DNA of 64,000 nucleotides, from NCBI GenBank assembly GCA_051294375.1, contig CM119263.1:2256113-2320112 (forward strand), given 5' to 3'. Below the pieces are notes generated by a model, which ran no database searches, was not told the DNA's origin, and worked only from the letters and a program-made list of their open reading frames with translations. A program made the position numbers and the translations under genes. Each line of letters starts with the position of its first letter. Positions within the stretch are counted from its first letter, which is position 1. Of the stretch, positions 47,335-60,562 are shown in pieces. The stretch comes from Paraspadella gotoi (Eukaryota > Chaetognatha).

Positions 47335-49685
47335 CTGGGGAGTAATGGGGGGGGGGCAACATCAGGGAGAAATACATCAAATTGAAGTACGATAATCAAA
47401 AAGAACAACTTCAAGTAGAACTAAATTATATTTTAATCTTCAAATAGGAATTTCAAAATTAAGTAAAATAAAAATCAGTTCATTGCAACAATCATGATAA
47501 CCCGAGAAGGTTTTTAACTTAAAATTCATAAACGACAACAACCTAAACAGCAACAACAGCAACCACAGCAACTTCGCACCCGTCTAAATCGTTGCGGCAG
47601 AAGGCGAATTTGATGAGAGACTTTTCTTGATTCGACATTTTCGAATCTCGAAGTCGAGATTCTAGTCGATCTCCGGTTTCGTCCTTGATTCTATAGTTTA
47701 AAAAAATAATTAATTAATTGATTTGTTTTTATGATAAATAGCGATTTCGAAAACAAAAGAAACTGGAATTCTGACCGCTTGAATATGATAGTAGTCATAG
47801 TAGTCAAAAATGGAAAATAAACAAAAAGAAAAATGCTATGAGAAACCGAAAAAAATTTTTGATATGTCTTTAATTGGACATAATCCAATAACTATTAGGT
47901 AAAGTTAGTATTATTTAGTTCCAATTCCATGCGGTGGGTCAAAATCCCCCCCAGTCTTTCAAATCGGTCATGGAAGCCGGAGTCAAGTTAATCGCCTCTA
48001 AACCCAATTTCTAATCTCTTTAATCTCTTTAATCTCTTTAATCTCTTGTCTCTTTAATCTTTGACTTCAAAATGCAACCGACCTTCTCAGATCTCGTCCC
48101 ACCCTCACTCCGACCTCATCTCCCAGCGCCTCACCTTCTCAGATCTCCCCCCACCCTCACTCCGACTTCATTCCCCCCAAAACCCCTCACCTTCTCAGCC
48201 TCTTCTTCTCATCTTCTCCCAACTGAAACAACAGTCCACAGACGCCGTCGGAATTTCCCTCAGAGAATCTCGTCTTGAGAAAAAAGCCCAGCCCCAGCAG
48301 AGCCTTGGCGCCGAATCTGGAAAGGCTGGGGTGGCGCCGGTAGGAGTGATGGATTAAGTTGAGAGTGGCAGAGAGAGCGGGACCGACGACGACGAGGATC
48401 AGCGCCAATTCGCGTCGATAACGACTTCCGCCGTGACGAACGTTGACGTCGAAGATGCAAGAAGGGTGATCGTCGAGGTACCTGGAGTGAGGGAGTGAGA
48501 GAAGGTCACGAACTTAGTGTGGTCGTTTTAAGTTTGGTCACTTTATATTATGAAATTGGTACAACCAATATAAAAATTATGTTATATTATATTACATTTT
48601 ATCACACATTTTATCATAACTGTAAACAGTAAACAATCGTGAGAGTGTCTTGATTGAAAGTTATATTTTCTTGTGAGATGGATGGAGGACATTGAAACCC
48701 ATTATAAGCTGTCCAAAATCCACCTTATTAAATGAATGATTGGATAATTTTATATTGGTTGTACAATTGTCATTACCTCTCATTACTTTACCATATATCA
48801 GTATATCACCTCAAATATAAATTTGCAACTTTCATAATTTTCAGTTTTTGAAATTCAGTGGTTTTTATGCAAGTTCAAAGTTTCCTGATGAAGTTTTTTT
48901 GCAAATTTCAAATTCATATAATTTCTAATAAATAAATTGGGATTACCAAATTTACCACAAAAAAGCGACGCTGCCTTGGGCCAGAATCGAGATTCCGTAA
49001 TAAATGATCTGATCCCAAAATCGATGACCCGGATCCTCCTTCATTCTCTCAACACCCCCTTCGTCCTTCCACGCCCTCGTCCGCGAGTCGTAGGCGTGGA
49101 GACGGTGCTCCAACAGCGTCACGTTGGCGATGACGCCTCGTTTGAGGATTTTAAAGATCAACCCGACTCGCCTTTCCAGCTCATTGACGGGCGGTTGGGG
49201 CTTCGCGAATCGCAGGTCGTCTTTTGGATCTCCGCCCGACTCCGCTTTGGAGTCTTCGGACGTCTCCATCTTCGACGTCTTCTCCACCCGCCACTCCAGG
49301 TGCCAGACGTCGAAAGCGGCGCCTAGCGCCAGATGCAACGCCACGGCGATCGCGCCCACCTCGCGCCATTTCCGGTCCACGCTGCCAAAGAGAACGGCGA
49401 GAAAGAGAAGTCGCGCCAACATGGCGGGAAGACGCACGAGGAAGACGACGACGTCACCGAGTAGCGTCGGTTCGCGTCGAATCGGATTCTTTCGCACGAC
49501 GTCGCGTCGGTAGCTCCAGACTCGAAGGCAGAGGCCGACGATCGAGGAAAGAGTCACGACTCCGCGCAAGAAGTTGACGTCGCTACCATCGAGGATCGTC
49601 CAGACGAGTTGAAGGATGAATTGGGGAGCGTCTTCGAAGAAGGCCTCGCAGAATTGGTGCTCGGAGATCTGAGGGAGAGAGAGAG

Positions 49686-49737
<52 letters not shown>

Positions 49738-51079
49738 AAGTCAAAACAAGAATACTACTTGACAAATTTGTTACAAATTTCTTTCTTCCAACTTTCAACC
49801 CATGCCGTAATCTATACCACTGACCACGTGACTATTCAAAACATCACACCCCATCGCACTCCATCACCTTCAGCAGCTCGTCCGACAGCCTCGACTCCCT
49901 CGACTCCGGCAACCTCGGATCCTTCAAGACTTCCACCAGGATATCCTGGACGATCTCGTCTCGGCCGGCGTCCGCGAATCCAGGAGGATTGATGACGGAG
50001 ACGAGACGCGTTCGGAGAGCGGAGAGGCTCCACGAGGTGGCGCGGCTTACGCTCCCCGCGCCCTCTTCATCTTCCTCCTCCGACGCCTCGGCCGAATCTT
50101 GAATCCGAATGAGTCGATATTCAATTCGGAATTTCCTCAACATCGTTAATGGAATGAGAATCGGTAGGAGTGGAACCACGATGACCTTGAAGATGAGAAT
50201 GGAATCGGGGTGATGGAAATAAAAAAGGGGAAAAGAAATACCGGGCGATTGTTATTTATCAGCCTCTAGAAATCGTTTGTGCTATTAAAATTTTTTTAAG
50301 AACATGCTACTAATTAAAAATTTGTAAAACATACACCATTTTAAAGACAAGTAATAAGTAATGTGCTTTTCAATATTTTTTTTCTTGCGATGGATTATTT
50401 TACTTACTAATGTTAGGCAACCATTTTTTCGATGATGCCTCATACCTCAATAAAATCACTTTTCTAATGGTCACCCGGTATTTTATTTTATCACGTTGTG
50501 CTTGTGAATTAGAGTAACAAGCCATTCCTTGACATTCTCAGAATTATCTAAATAATTAAATATCTAAAAAATCTAATTAATTAAATACCTAAACTAAAAT
50601 CACGCTATCTAAATATCCTTTCGATGACCGGACGAGTCCGCACACCTTGCACGCAAATCCCATGACGTAACCGCGCCACGTGTCTTCCTCCACGACGCGC
50701 AAACAACGCCAGGGCAACGCCCTCGTGGCGTCGACGAGCGGACGGAACCCGTGGAAGACGTAATGCCAGAGAGTCTCCTTGGAGGAGAGTTCGAGACCGC
50801 GGACGAAAAGCGGGAGGATCATGAAGAGGGTCGTCAATCTGAAGAAGGTCGTCGCGTCGAGGAGAGGCTCCGGAGGGGGGCCGAGGGAAAGAGGGGTGGA
50901 AGGGGGAAGAGGGTCGGGAGTAGTGGAGCGGAAAGGAAAGAAGTAGAGGAGCGATGGAGTCGTTGAAAGATCTTCGTCGGGATAAACGAGTTTGATGGAG
51001 CGATTTTGGTCGAGGGTCATGACGCATCTAAAAGTAAGGGAGAGAGAGGATTATCTCTCTCTCTCTCTCTCTCTTCTCT

Positions 51080-51121
<42 letters not shown>

Positions 51122-51779
51122 TCTCGTCTCTCTCTCTCTCTCACCTTCCATCGTACAACTCTGGATGATCGTGTCGATATTCGATCGCGAGAACAACATC
51201 AGTGAAAATGTCGAAGTAAAAAAATGCTGTAGTAGCGATAGTGAGGAGAAGCTGTAGTCGCCCCATCAACGTCAAACTCGACCACCAAGAAAACGGATTC
51301 CGGCATCGGCGCCGCTTTTTGTTACCGGCGTCGTCGGCGTTGCAGGCGTCGTCGTCGTTGTCATCGTCTTCGTCGTTATCTGGGCGGCGTTCGTCGAGAA
51401 GAGGGAAGAGGCGCGTCGCCGCAGCGACTGAAGATTCCCGCGCCAGAATCGGGCGCCGTTGGTCGTCGCCGTCGACCCCGAATTTTCGAACGGCGTCCTT
51501 TTTCCCGTCGCCGTTCTGAGCGGCCTTCTTGGAATCGTTTCCAAAATGGAATCGAGAGGCGGCGCCATCGTAAGTAGGAGACGGAAAAGGATCGGGTTCG
51601 GTCACAATGCGAGCGGGCTCAGTTTCCCCGCCATCGTCGCCGCCGCCGCCGCTGCAATCATCTTTAAACCTTTTCCTCGGACACGGATCAACGTCGATCG
51701 CCGCCGGAAGCTGACGCCGAGATTTTCCCGGCGCCGAAAATTTCCGTCGTTCGGCAAGCGGCGCCGGCTTGTGGTTCAT
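47076..51779 (-). CDS. XK-related (XKR) family membrane protein
   Basis: Six minus-strand exons join in phase: 51145-51779, 50646-51027, 49868-50185, 48956-49668, 48191-48481 and 47076-47334. They give 866 codons without a confirmed stop. XKR family marks are present: a first membrane segment with FDIFTDVVLAIEY near residues 185-200, the motif EAFFEDAPQFILQL (family form EDAPQLLLQL) in exon 4, several later hydrophobic segments, and a final one ending LNLIHHSYRRHP, like the family's LYYxxxHP end. Vertebrate XKR4, XKR8 and XKR9 are caspase-activated phospholipid scramblases and C. elegans CED-8 is a homologue. That role is family knowledge; I did not identify a caspase site. Unusual points are an N-terminal region of about 165 residues with an Asp-rich run and a charged C-terminal extension in exon 6. 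The start is the first ATG (ATGAACCACAAG). Confidence 0.88.
48191..48481 (-). CDS. XKR gene exon 5 (last membrane segment)
   Basis: Entered at CACTCCAG in phase 2. It contains ELALILVVVGPALSATLNLI followed by HHSYRRHP, matching the end of the XKR core. The donor GAGAAG|GTGAGG is strong. Reading on instead gives TGA at 48187-48189, so a shorter isoform ending here is possible. Confidence 0.85.
48550..48773. mobile_element. 224-bp MITE in an XKR intron
   Basis: The left end ATGAAATTGGTACAACCAAT and inverted right end ATGACAATTGTACAACCAAT form inverted repeats of about 30 bases. The core is AT-rich and non-coding. It sits in the 474-base intron between XKR exons 4 and 5. Confidence 0.75.
48956..49668 (-). 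CDS. XKR gene exon 4 (family core with EDAPQ motif)
   Basis: The acceptor CCCTCAG lies at the end of a long (CT)n tract. The exon reads ISEHQFCEAFFEDAPQFILQ, the XKR signature, then several hydrophobic segments (VVTLSSIVGLCLRVW, LARLLFLAVLFG, VGAIAVALHLALGAAFDVW) and a charged loop. It ends in phase 2 at TG|GTAAAT. Confidence 0.9.
49868..50185 (-). CDS. XKR gene exon 3
   Basis: A 106-codon phase-0 exon between CTTCAAG and AAG|GTGATG. It begins with a membrane segment (VIVVPLLPILIPLTML), followed by an acidic cytosolic-type loop (EEEDEEG) and an amphipathic stretch leading into the EDAPQ motif of exon 4. Confidence 0.82.
50646..51027 (-). CDS. XKR gene exon 2
   Basis: The acceptor is CTTTTAG. 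AG+A gives RCVMTLDQN in continuous frame. A Pro-rich loop and a membrane segment (FFRLTTLFMILPLFVRGLEL) follow. The donor AAG|GTGTGC is acceptable but not strong; without splicing the frame stops about 18 codons later. Confidence 0.8.
51145..51779 (-). CDS. XKR gene exon 1
   Basis: It opens at ATG 51777-51779 and encodes a basic, Pro/Ser-containing N-terminus with a poly-Gly run and an Asp-rich run, then the first membrane segment (RLQLLLTIATTAFFYFDIF). The donor is AG|GTGAGA, which runs straight into a GA microsatellite. Confidence 0.85.
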
Positions 51780-52009
51780 AGTTGTTGGAGGTTTTTGAAG
51801 GTTTTTGAAATGGTAGTCTACTAGAGGGCGTTCGCCAAGTAGCCAGTCAAAAGTTTCTCCCCTTTTACCTTCAAGCTTTGTCAAATGTTGCTCCCTTCAA
51901 GCTTTTACCGGCTGAGTAATACTTTAAATCTAATTCAAGCCATTTGTAATGTAGTTCCCCTGTTCTGAGCGAAAACAATTTTATTTTATGATTTTAAGAA
52001 ACGTTTGGT

Positions 52010-52080
52010 TCGCGCATGCGCTTTTCCCTTCGACATTTGATTGGTCTCCGGATGACGCGATCGAAAGTCCACTTTATAAA
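52010..52080 (-). promoter_or_regulatory. Candidate XKR promoter (TATA, CCAAT, NRF1-like)
   Basis: Read on the minus strand toward the ATG at 51779: TTTATAAAG (about 52080), GCGTCAT, an ACCAAT box (about 52045), then the palindrome AGCGCATGCGCG at 52011-52021, an NRF1-type site. The cluster lies 230-300 bases upstream of the start codon. It is a motif-based inference without transcript support. Confidence 0.35.
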
Positions 52081-52269
52081 CAACGCCAAAATTTGATAAA
52101 CGTTTTAATTGATCCTTAGTCTGACTTCGTTCATCTCATTTGTTTAACTTCGATTCGACTAAACTTGACTGACGACGAATCGTCAACAACTCAACCGGTT
52201 TTCATGTCTGACGCCTTCGAAAGACGAAGAAACGAGTTCTGCCCGAGTTATGTTTTTGTTTGAGGCGAA

Positions 52270-52520
52270 CCAGAATCAATTATAAAAACTAAGTCAACAT
52301 TTGATTGCTGAACTATCTTTAAGTATAAGGCGATACAAGCTTAATTATCTAAAATATAAAATGTAAAGGTTTAATTGCTTCAAGTTTAATGCGAGTTAAG
52401 CTCAATTATAAAAACTAATTAAACTTTGAATGCTGAACTATCTTTAAATAAGTATTATTCGATACAAGCTCAATTATAAAATAGGGAAACATTTGATTGC
52501 TGAACTATCTTTAAGGAAAT
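52270..52520. repeat. Diverged tandem repeat, about 70-110 bp unit
   Basis: Three blocks share GATTGCTGAACTATCTTTAA, CGATACAAGCT and CAATTATAAAAACTAA. AT-rich spacer upstream of the XKR promoter. Confidence 0.7.
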
Positions 52521-52685
52521 TGAATCAGAATAGAACATTGCCAATATCTTCATGATTATTTTTTATTACAATGTTTCTAAAATATCAACTTTTTATTGTA
52601 AAACTTCAATGTTTACTTTTAATATCGATTGGAAAAACGGGATGTGTTTACTTAGTATCTTGACGCGTTAGGCGGAAGATAGATA

Positions 52686-52799
<114 letters not shown>

Positions 52800-53090
52800 A
52801 ACTGTTTAATTTTCTGTCTGAACATTGCAAAGAACATAATAAAACGAACGTTTTAACGTCGATACATGTTTTGATTATTATACATGAAATAACATAATTA
52901 AGTACGAAGTAATAACGATATGGAATACGAGAAAAACTCTTTTCTATCACCGATGAATTCTCTCAGCCAATCGGCTAAAACGATTCATAAACGATTCTTT
53001 CGCCTAATCGGCTAAAATTAATAAAATATTAAAGGCCCCACACGGCAATAAAATAAAATAAAAACCCAGAAATTCGTCCTCTCTTCTCCC

Positions 53091-54171
53091 TTAAACTTCC
53101 GAGCCCCGGATGTGACCCAAATCTTGCGGCGCTCCGAACGAAATTTGCTGCAAACCGAGGTGTTGCTGCAGACCGGTCGGTTGCCGCAAATCGTTGTTGG
53201 AGACGGCGAGCGAAGATCCGTTGCGCAGGTTGTTGTGGACGAGATTGGGGACGGGCGCTGCGTTCTTGGTAAGGTGAAGCTGTCCCATGGCGGACCCCAG
53301 AGCGGCCACGTACGGGTGAGGTGACGAGGCGCCGCCTTGAGACGACTTACCCGCGCTCTCCGAAGATTGCAGCGAATTGCCGCTGAGCCGCGAATTGCTG
53401 CGCGGCGGCGGCGTCGCGGCGTGCGGCGAAGACTGTCTCGATCCCGGCGTCGGCGGCCGCAGGAGCGAAGGCCCGTGCTGCTGCCCCTGCGGCGGATTCT
53501 GCATCCCCTGCAGAGACGCTACAACGCCGTTCTGCAGCGGAGATCGTCGAACTTGCTGAGTCGGAGGTTGCGGCATTTGCTGCGGTCGCTGCAGCAGCTG
53601 GTGCAGCGTCTGCGGGGGATGAAAGGAGGCGACGCCGCGATTGTTGTTGTTGTTGTTATTCAAGCCGTTCGTGTTGATGTTGTTGATGTTGAAGAGATTG
53701 TTGACGTTGCGGTTGACGTTGCTGTTGTTGTTGTTAAGGCTGCTGTTGTTGAGCGACGAGGCGATGGGACTCAACTCCAGCCGAATTCCGCCTTCGTTGA
53801 TCTCGTTGTCGGCGGCGGCGCCGTCTCCGAACTTCCGCGGCGCCAACGACGCCGGCTGCCATCTGGCGGCGTTGTTAGACGGCACTTGGTAAAGCGACGC
53901 CGGGGACTGACCCGGCGTCGTCGTCGAGTTCTCCGTCGTCGGCGACGCCACGAAGTTGGGGTAATTGGGCAACGCCCCCCCGCGGGCGTTGATGGTGGCG
54001 TGGCGGGGTGGCGGGGTGGAAAAGCGAGGCTGGGGCGATGGGTGAGGGAGAGGTTGGGGTGAGGAGAAGCGATTTTGAGGGGAAGGGTGGCGAGGGGTGG
54101 CGACGGAGTGGGGAGTCGTGATTGGATGAGGAATGGCGACGGGATGGATGACCGGAAGGTGATTGGTCAAT
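53091..54171 (-). CDS. Disordered-protein gene, last exon
   Basis: Acceptor ATTCTCCAG, then 359 codons and TAA at 53091-53093. Pro/His/Ser-rich at the start (RHPSPQNRFSSPQPLPHPSP), then Asn/Ser-rich, then Gln/Pro-rich (RPQQMPQPPTQQ), then Ser/Gly-rich, ending GAPQDLGHIRGSEV. The long frame survives with strong amino-acid bias and little simple-repeat DNA, so it is likely coding. Confidence 0.7.
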
Positions 54172-54996
54172 CTGGAGAATCGGAAATGGGTGAAGGGATG
54201 GGAGGATTTTAATATTTAGAAAAATAACTATTAATTAATTAATTAATTATAAAATTAATCTGAGTTAGATATTTTCAAACGCTGTTCTTTGTAAGAACTT
54301 GTAACTTTCGATGTCTTTCATTCTCTTTTTTCATTCAGTTTTATTTATTTTTTCCTCTCGTTTAACAACATCAATGTTTTCTTCACTTATTCTCCAAATA
54401 CATCACTTTTTCCCCATCACCAGCCGCCTTCCCCATCACTACTTATTCCACTCATCCTTCCTTCTCTGGTGCTAATCCTCTTTCGTTGCCAACTCAGGCT
54501 TCCTAGTAATCTGCCTTGGACTCTCTCTCTCTCGCTCTCTTTCTCTCTTTCTCTCTTTCTGTCTCTCCCACTGTCGCCTTGTTTTTCTTTTTTTTTTCTC
54601 CCCTTTTATTTGTTAGTTCATCTCTCAATTCTCTTATTCAGTCGCTTAATCCTCCACAATCAGCCTATTTATAGCTTCATATTCTGTTATCCACTACTGT
54701 TTGATTCAATCTTCATCTCTCGCTACCTTTTCTGTTATCCACTACTGTTTGATTCCATTCAACATAGATCTCTCGCTACCCTTTCTGTTATCCACTACTG
54801 TTTGATTCCATTCAACATAGAACTCTCGCTACCCTTTCTGTTATCCACTACTGTTTGATTCCATTCAACCTTAATCTCTCGCTACCCTTCTCTGTCTCTC
54901 CTCTTTTCCTCACCCTGTCAACAGTCCCGCTTTTCCTTAACCGAGCCTCACGTTTTCTCATGAAATATCGTTCAAGATTGTTTATATTTACTTCTC

Positions 54997-55060
<64 letters not shown>

Positions 55061-57441
55061 ATCCACTGAATATTTTACAAAAATGAAAAATATTTCGGAA
55101 ACCGACATTTTTTTTCCTTCGCCCTATTTTTTTTCCCCCTGAATGGGAATTTTTATGGGTTTTCTATTCATTTCCTCAGATCTTTTTCTTTTTATTTATT
55201 TCAGCTGATATTTTCTTTTTTCTTATCATTCATTCAGTCAAATTTTTTTATGTCTATTTTTTATTTTATTTATTTCCACTAGTCGCTTTAAAAAAACCTT
55301 ACCATTATCAGGAGCGTATTCAACGTACCTATTTTAGCCAAAATTTTAAAAGAATTTAATATTTATTAATTATTGTTTGGCCCTTGGCCTTTGATAAGCA
55401 AACACTTCTTAAAAACAAGTTTATGGGATATTGAAAAATTCACCAAGTGTCTTCGTCAGCTATGAATACGAAAGGGCTCAACACTAAAGACTGTCTCGTA
55501 ATTTTCACAGACCAATCGTCTCCAAAAGAGCGACATCTTTACAACAATAACGTCTTTTGTTTTTATAGCCACCGAAAATGAGAACCGAAACGACGAAAGA
55601 AATTCTGCTTTTCTTTTGGAGTTTCGCCATTACTATTCTCGCATTAGTATACTCTTCTTTTCTTTTCTTTTCTTTTCTTTTCTTTTCTTTTCTTTTCTTT
55701 ACTTTACTTTACTTTACTTTACTTTACTTTACTTTACTTTACTTTACTTTACTTTTCTTTTCTTTTCTTTCCTTTTGTTTCCTTTCCTTTCCTTTCCTTT
55801 CTTTTCATTCTTTTCCCTCCTTCTTTTCTTTTCTTTCCTACATTTATATTTCTCCTTTTCTCCGCTAAAGCCTTTTACAGTTTCCAATTCCTTCCAAACT
55901 CTCTCTCTCTCCCACTCTCTCTCTCCCTCTCCCTCTCTTCCTCTCTCCCTCTCCCTCTCTCCCTCTCTCCCCCTCTTTTTCTCCAAATCCATTCGGAATC
56001 TGAATTTCAGATTGATGAGTCTCTCTCTGGGCCAAAGGACAAAAGGGACGAAAACTTTTAGAATCGTCCGTCTTAACTGGAACCGATGGTTCCACTCTCC
56101 ACCCTCCCCCCTTCTCCCCACTCCCTTCTTCACCCCCCCCCCAGACGGTGGAGTTACATCGTCGCAGCTGGAGGCCGCGGTTTGTCCGCCAGGGGGTGGA
56201 AGAGGCGGCAGTTTGGACGCCCTATAAGGCGGTTGAGGCGAAGTTGGGGAGAATCTTGTCAGATATAGATGTTGAACTGAGCTAATTCTTATATGAGGAG
56301 TGCGGAGTACATATAGTATTCCCCGATCTAATACTTAAGGGAGTGGTCTTTTCATACAATTGAAACATTCTTTGAAATAATATACCACTTCATTGATAGG
56401 GAAGCCAGGTTCACTGGGAGTGAATAAACAAGTCTGTGAGAGAGGCTTGATTAAAAGCTTGCAGAAACCTGTTATGTTATTATCTTGCAAGTGTGATGGA
56501 GGCCTTAAACCACCAAAGCCTGTCCAAAGTCAGGGACAAGATAGTTTATGTATTAAATGGATGGATAATTTTTATATTGGTTGTACCAATTTCATGAAGT
56601 AGCAATTTCAACCACTTAGTTAATTAATTGAAGGAATAACACAAACCTACAAAATTTTTTTAACAAAATGGCCAACAACTTCAATCGATCAAATCATGTT
56701 TTGTGAAGATGTAGCGGATTAATTTGTGAATCATTTCAAATGATAACTCATTAACGAATGATGTGATCACTGCTATGAAGAGTGATGACAGTTTCTCCTC
56801 CACAAGTAGTTTGTTTCCAAATGGTACTCTTGATTTTAATTGGCCCGATCGACCCCGACAGACGTAGCACGTAGCCAGGCACGCACCGAAGCAAGCAGAG
56901 ACGCATGCAGCGTCACACGCTGCCGCTCCACCGCCCGTGGTGACAGACATTCGATCCACTGCGAGCGTCGGATCTGCGAGAATATATGGCGCCGCGGGAA
57001 GGACAACCGGCGTCATCGCCCAAAGCGGCGCCGGTAGGGACGTGGGCGGGGGAAGCGGCGACGGCGGAAGCGGCGACGGCGGAAGCGGCGGCGCTTTTTT
57101 TCCCCTGAGATTCCGTTTGTTCTTCATTTTTTTCATTTAATGGTTTTTTTTCTTTCGAGTTCAGATTTTGTCTTTTGTTCGCGAAACTCAGGTCTACAGG
57201 TCTTCAGGTCTTTAGGTGTTTAGGTCTTCAGGTCTTCAGGAAGAAAAACAAAATAAGCGAAATAATGTTTTAGTTCATAACTAAAAACAAAAAATAAGTA
57301 AAGGGTTAATTATTATTCATTAAGGATAACATAATTAATTATTTATGGTAATATGATGCCCTACAACTGGTACATTTTACCGCCATTTTTTTTCCTTTGT
57401 TCTTTTGTCATTTTCTCTTTTGTTTCTTTTCGTCGCCCTTT

Positions 57442-57500
<59 letters not shown>

Positions 57501-57864
57501 ATTGCACGACTCCAATACCATCGCTTGGATGGCATCAGCGTCCATGGCATCACTGAATGGTATCACTTCAATGCCGTCTCCACGACATAGACTCAAGGAC
57601 GTCCGTTGGTTGGAATCGTTTCCATGGCAACGAAGAAACGACTTTGCAAAGGATAAAGGGCGTTCAATTCTTAACAGAAAAGAGTCCCCCCTTTTTAACT
57701 TCATCCGAGTTGAAACAAAAAAACTATTCGATTATTTCCAAGCTTTTTTTTCGAAAGTCGTCATCACGATTTGCTTGAAAATGATTGCAATCTTCCTGGC
57801 TTGCTTGCACTCTCCATCAGCTGAAAAGACCTGACCTCTCACACAATCGCACTTAATCGAAGTC

Positions 57865-57898
<34 letters not shown>

Positions 57899-57943
57899 CT
57901 CGTCATCTGCTTCTCTTCTCTTCTCATCATCTCTCATCTCTCG

Positions 57944-57974
<31 letters not shown>

Positions 57975-58921
57975 CTCTCTCATTCATTCTTTCCTCTGCC
58001 TTTTCTGACCCCTTCATCTTCGCCCGGCATCTCGTAAAAGCAACCATTCCCATTTTTTTTTTTTTTTTGCAGATCTGTTTCTCTCTGTTTCATTTATCAC
58101 TTTATTTTCATTTTGATTCAACTCTCTTAATTTGTATTCATCTCTCTTCATATTTCATCTCATCGTCTCAATATCATTCTCCACTTCTCCTTTATTAGTG
58201 TCAATTTTGATTCACCCCATATCATTTCATTATTCTTCATTTGGATTCATCTCTTTACTATGAAAACACATCTCTTCATATTGATTCATCACTCACTCAC
58301 ACCATTCACTCATGCAACCATCAACGGTCATCATTGCATCTTGACCTGCATCCAATCATATTCTCACAAACTCCCCCCCCCAACTCCCCCCTCTCTCCTC
58401 ACCCTCTCATCTCCGTGGCCGGCGTTCCGCCTTCCGACGGGGTTTTCCGGCAGCGAGGATCCCGGCCGCGACGCCGTCGACGCGGTCGGCTTCAGGCGCG
58501 ACTTCCGGCGCCGGGAGTCAAGTAGCCGGACTCTTGAGTCGTAGGCTCGACGTGGTTGTGTTGAGGAGTGATCGGGCGAAGCGTGGGGCGGCGGAACTAC
58601 GCCGGCCACGCCCAACGAGCCGCCGCGGCGCCGCCCAATTCGACGGTCAACGTGAACGGCGGCGGAGGTGGCGGCGGAGATTTGAGCGTGGAGGGCCGCG
58701 GGTAGGGTGGCGGCGGAGGCGGCGAAATCGCTGAGGAGTAACGTGGGCGAGAGGAGGGGGCGGAACTGTCGCTCGCTTTTTGGGGGGGCGGGGGTGGGGA
58801 GGGAGAGAGAGGATAGGGGGGAAGGAGGAAGGGGAGGGGAAGAGGAAGAAGAGAAAAAGAAAAGGTGAAAATCTTAATTTTAAATCGCGAAGATTAGGAA
58901 ACATAAGTTCAACGGATCATG

Positions 58922-58973
<52 letters not shown>

Positions 58974-59117
58974 CTTCTCTCTCTCTCTCTCTCTTTCTTC
59001 CAGACACAAAAATAATTCATATGATTTTTTTTTAATATAAAATTCGCTTCGGTCCGTCGCATCTCGCTCAGTTGTTGTGTAATCGTTTTGATTTGTTGTT
59101 GTTGCCATTGTCGTGTG

Positions 59118-59164
<47 letters not shown>

Positions 59165-60320
59165 TCTCTCTCTCTCTCTGCTCTCTCGTCTCTCTCTCTC
59201 GTCGTCGTTCAGACGCGGTTAATGATGTTGATGTTATTCCGTCGATGAGAAAATTTACCCGCAACTATGTTTGTTGTTGTTGTTGTGTTGTTGTCGCGTC
59301 GTCGTCGTTCATCGTCGTCGTGGCTGACGAAGAGTGCACTGGCGCGATGGGGAGCGGCGAGGTGGTTTGGGCTGGTGGCGAGAGTGGTTGGGTGTGTTAA
59401 CGAGGGTGGGAACGGGGTACGTAGCGGGAGTCGNNNNNNNNNNNNNNNNNNNNNNNNNTTTTTTTTTTTTTTTTTGCAGATCTGTTTCTCTCTGTTTCAT
59501 TTATCACTTTATTTTCATTTTGATTCAACTCTCTTAATTTGTATTCATCTCTCTTCATTTTCATTCAACTCGTCTCAATATCATTCTCCACTTCTCCTTT
59601 ATTAAGTGTCAATTTTGATTCACCCCATATCATTTCATTATTCTTCATTTGGATTCATCTCTTTACTATGATACACATCTCTTCATATTGATTCATCACT
59701 CACCATTCACTCAACAACATCAACGTCTCATTGCATCTTGACCTGCATCCAATCATCATTCTCACAAACTCCCCCCCAACTTCCCGCCTCTCTCCGTTCA
59801 CCTCTCATCTCCGTGGCCGGCGTTCCGCCTTCCGACGGGGTTTTCCGGCAGCGAGGATCCCGGCCGCGACGCCGTCGACGCGGTCGGCTTCGGCGCGACT
59901 TCCGGCGCCGGGAGTCAAGTAGCCGGACTCTTGAGTCGTCAGGCTCGACGTGGTTGTGTTGAGGAGTGATCGGGCGAAGCGTGGGGCGGCGGAACTACGC
60001 CGGCCACGCCCAACGAGCCGCCGCGGCGCCGCCCAATTCGACGGTCAACGTGAACGGCGGCGGAGGTGGCGGCGGAGATTTGAGCGTGAGAGGGCCGCGG
60101 GTAGGGTGGCGGCGGAGGCGGCGAAATCGCTGAGGAGTAACGTGGGCGAGAGGAGGGGGCGGAACTGTCGCTCGCTTTTTGGGGGGGCGGGGGTGGGGAG
60201 GGAGAGAGAGGATAGGGGGGAAGGAGGAAGGGGAGGGGAAGAGGAAGAAGAGAAAAAGAAAAGGTGAAAATCTTAATTTTAAATCGCGAAGATTAGGAAA
60301 CATAAGTTCAACGGATCATG

Positions 60321-60371
<51 letters not shown>

Positions 60372-60519
60372 CTTTCTCTCTCTCTCTCTCTCTTCTTCCA
60401 GACACAAAATAATTCATAATGATTTTTTTTTAATAAAATTCGCTTCGGTCCGTCGCATCTCGGCTCAGTTGTGTTGTAATCGTTTTTGATTTGTTGTTGT
60501 TGCCATTGTCGTTGCTATC

Positions 60520-60562
<43 letters not shown>

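Noticed and set aside
53337-54062. Plus-strand Arg/Val-rich frame opposite the disordered-protein exon
   Set aside because: The minus frame has a better acceptor, a stop and coherent composition; the plus frame looks like a shadow.
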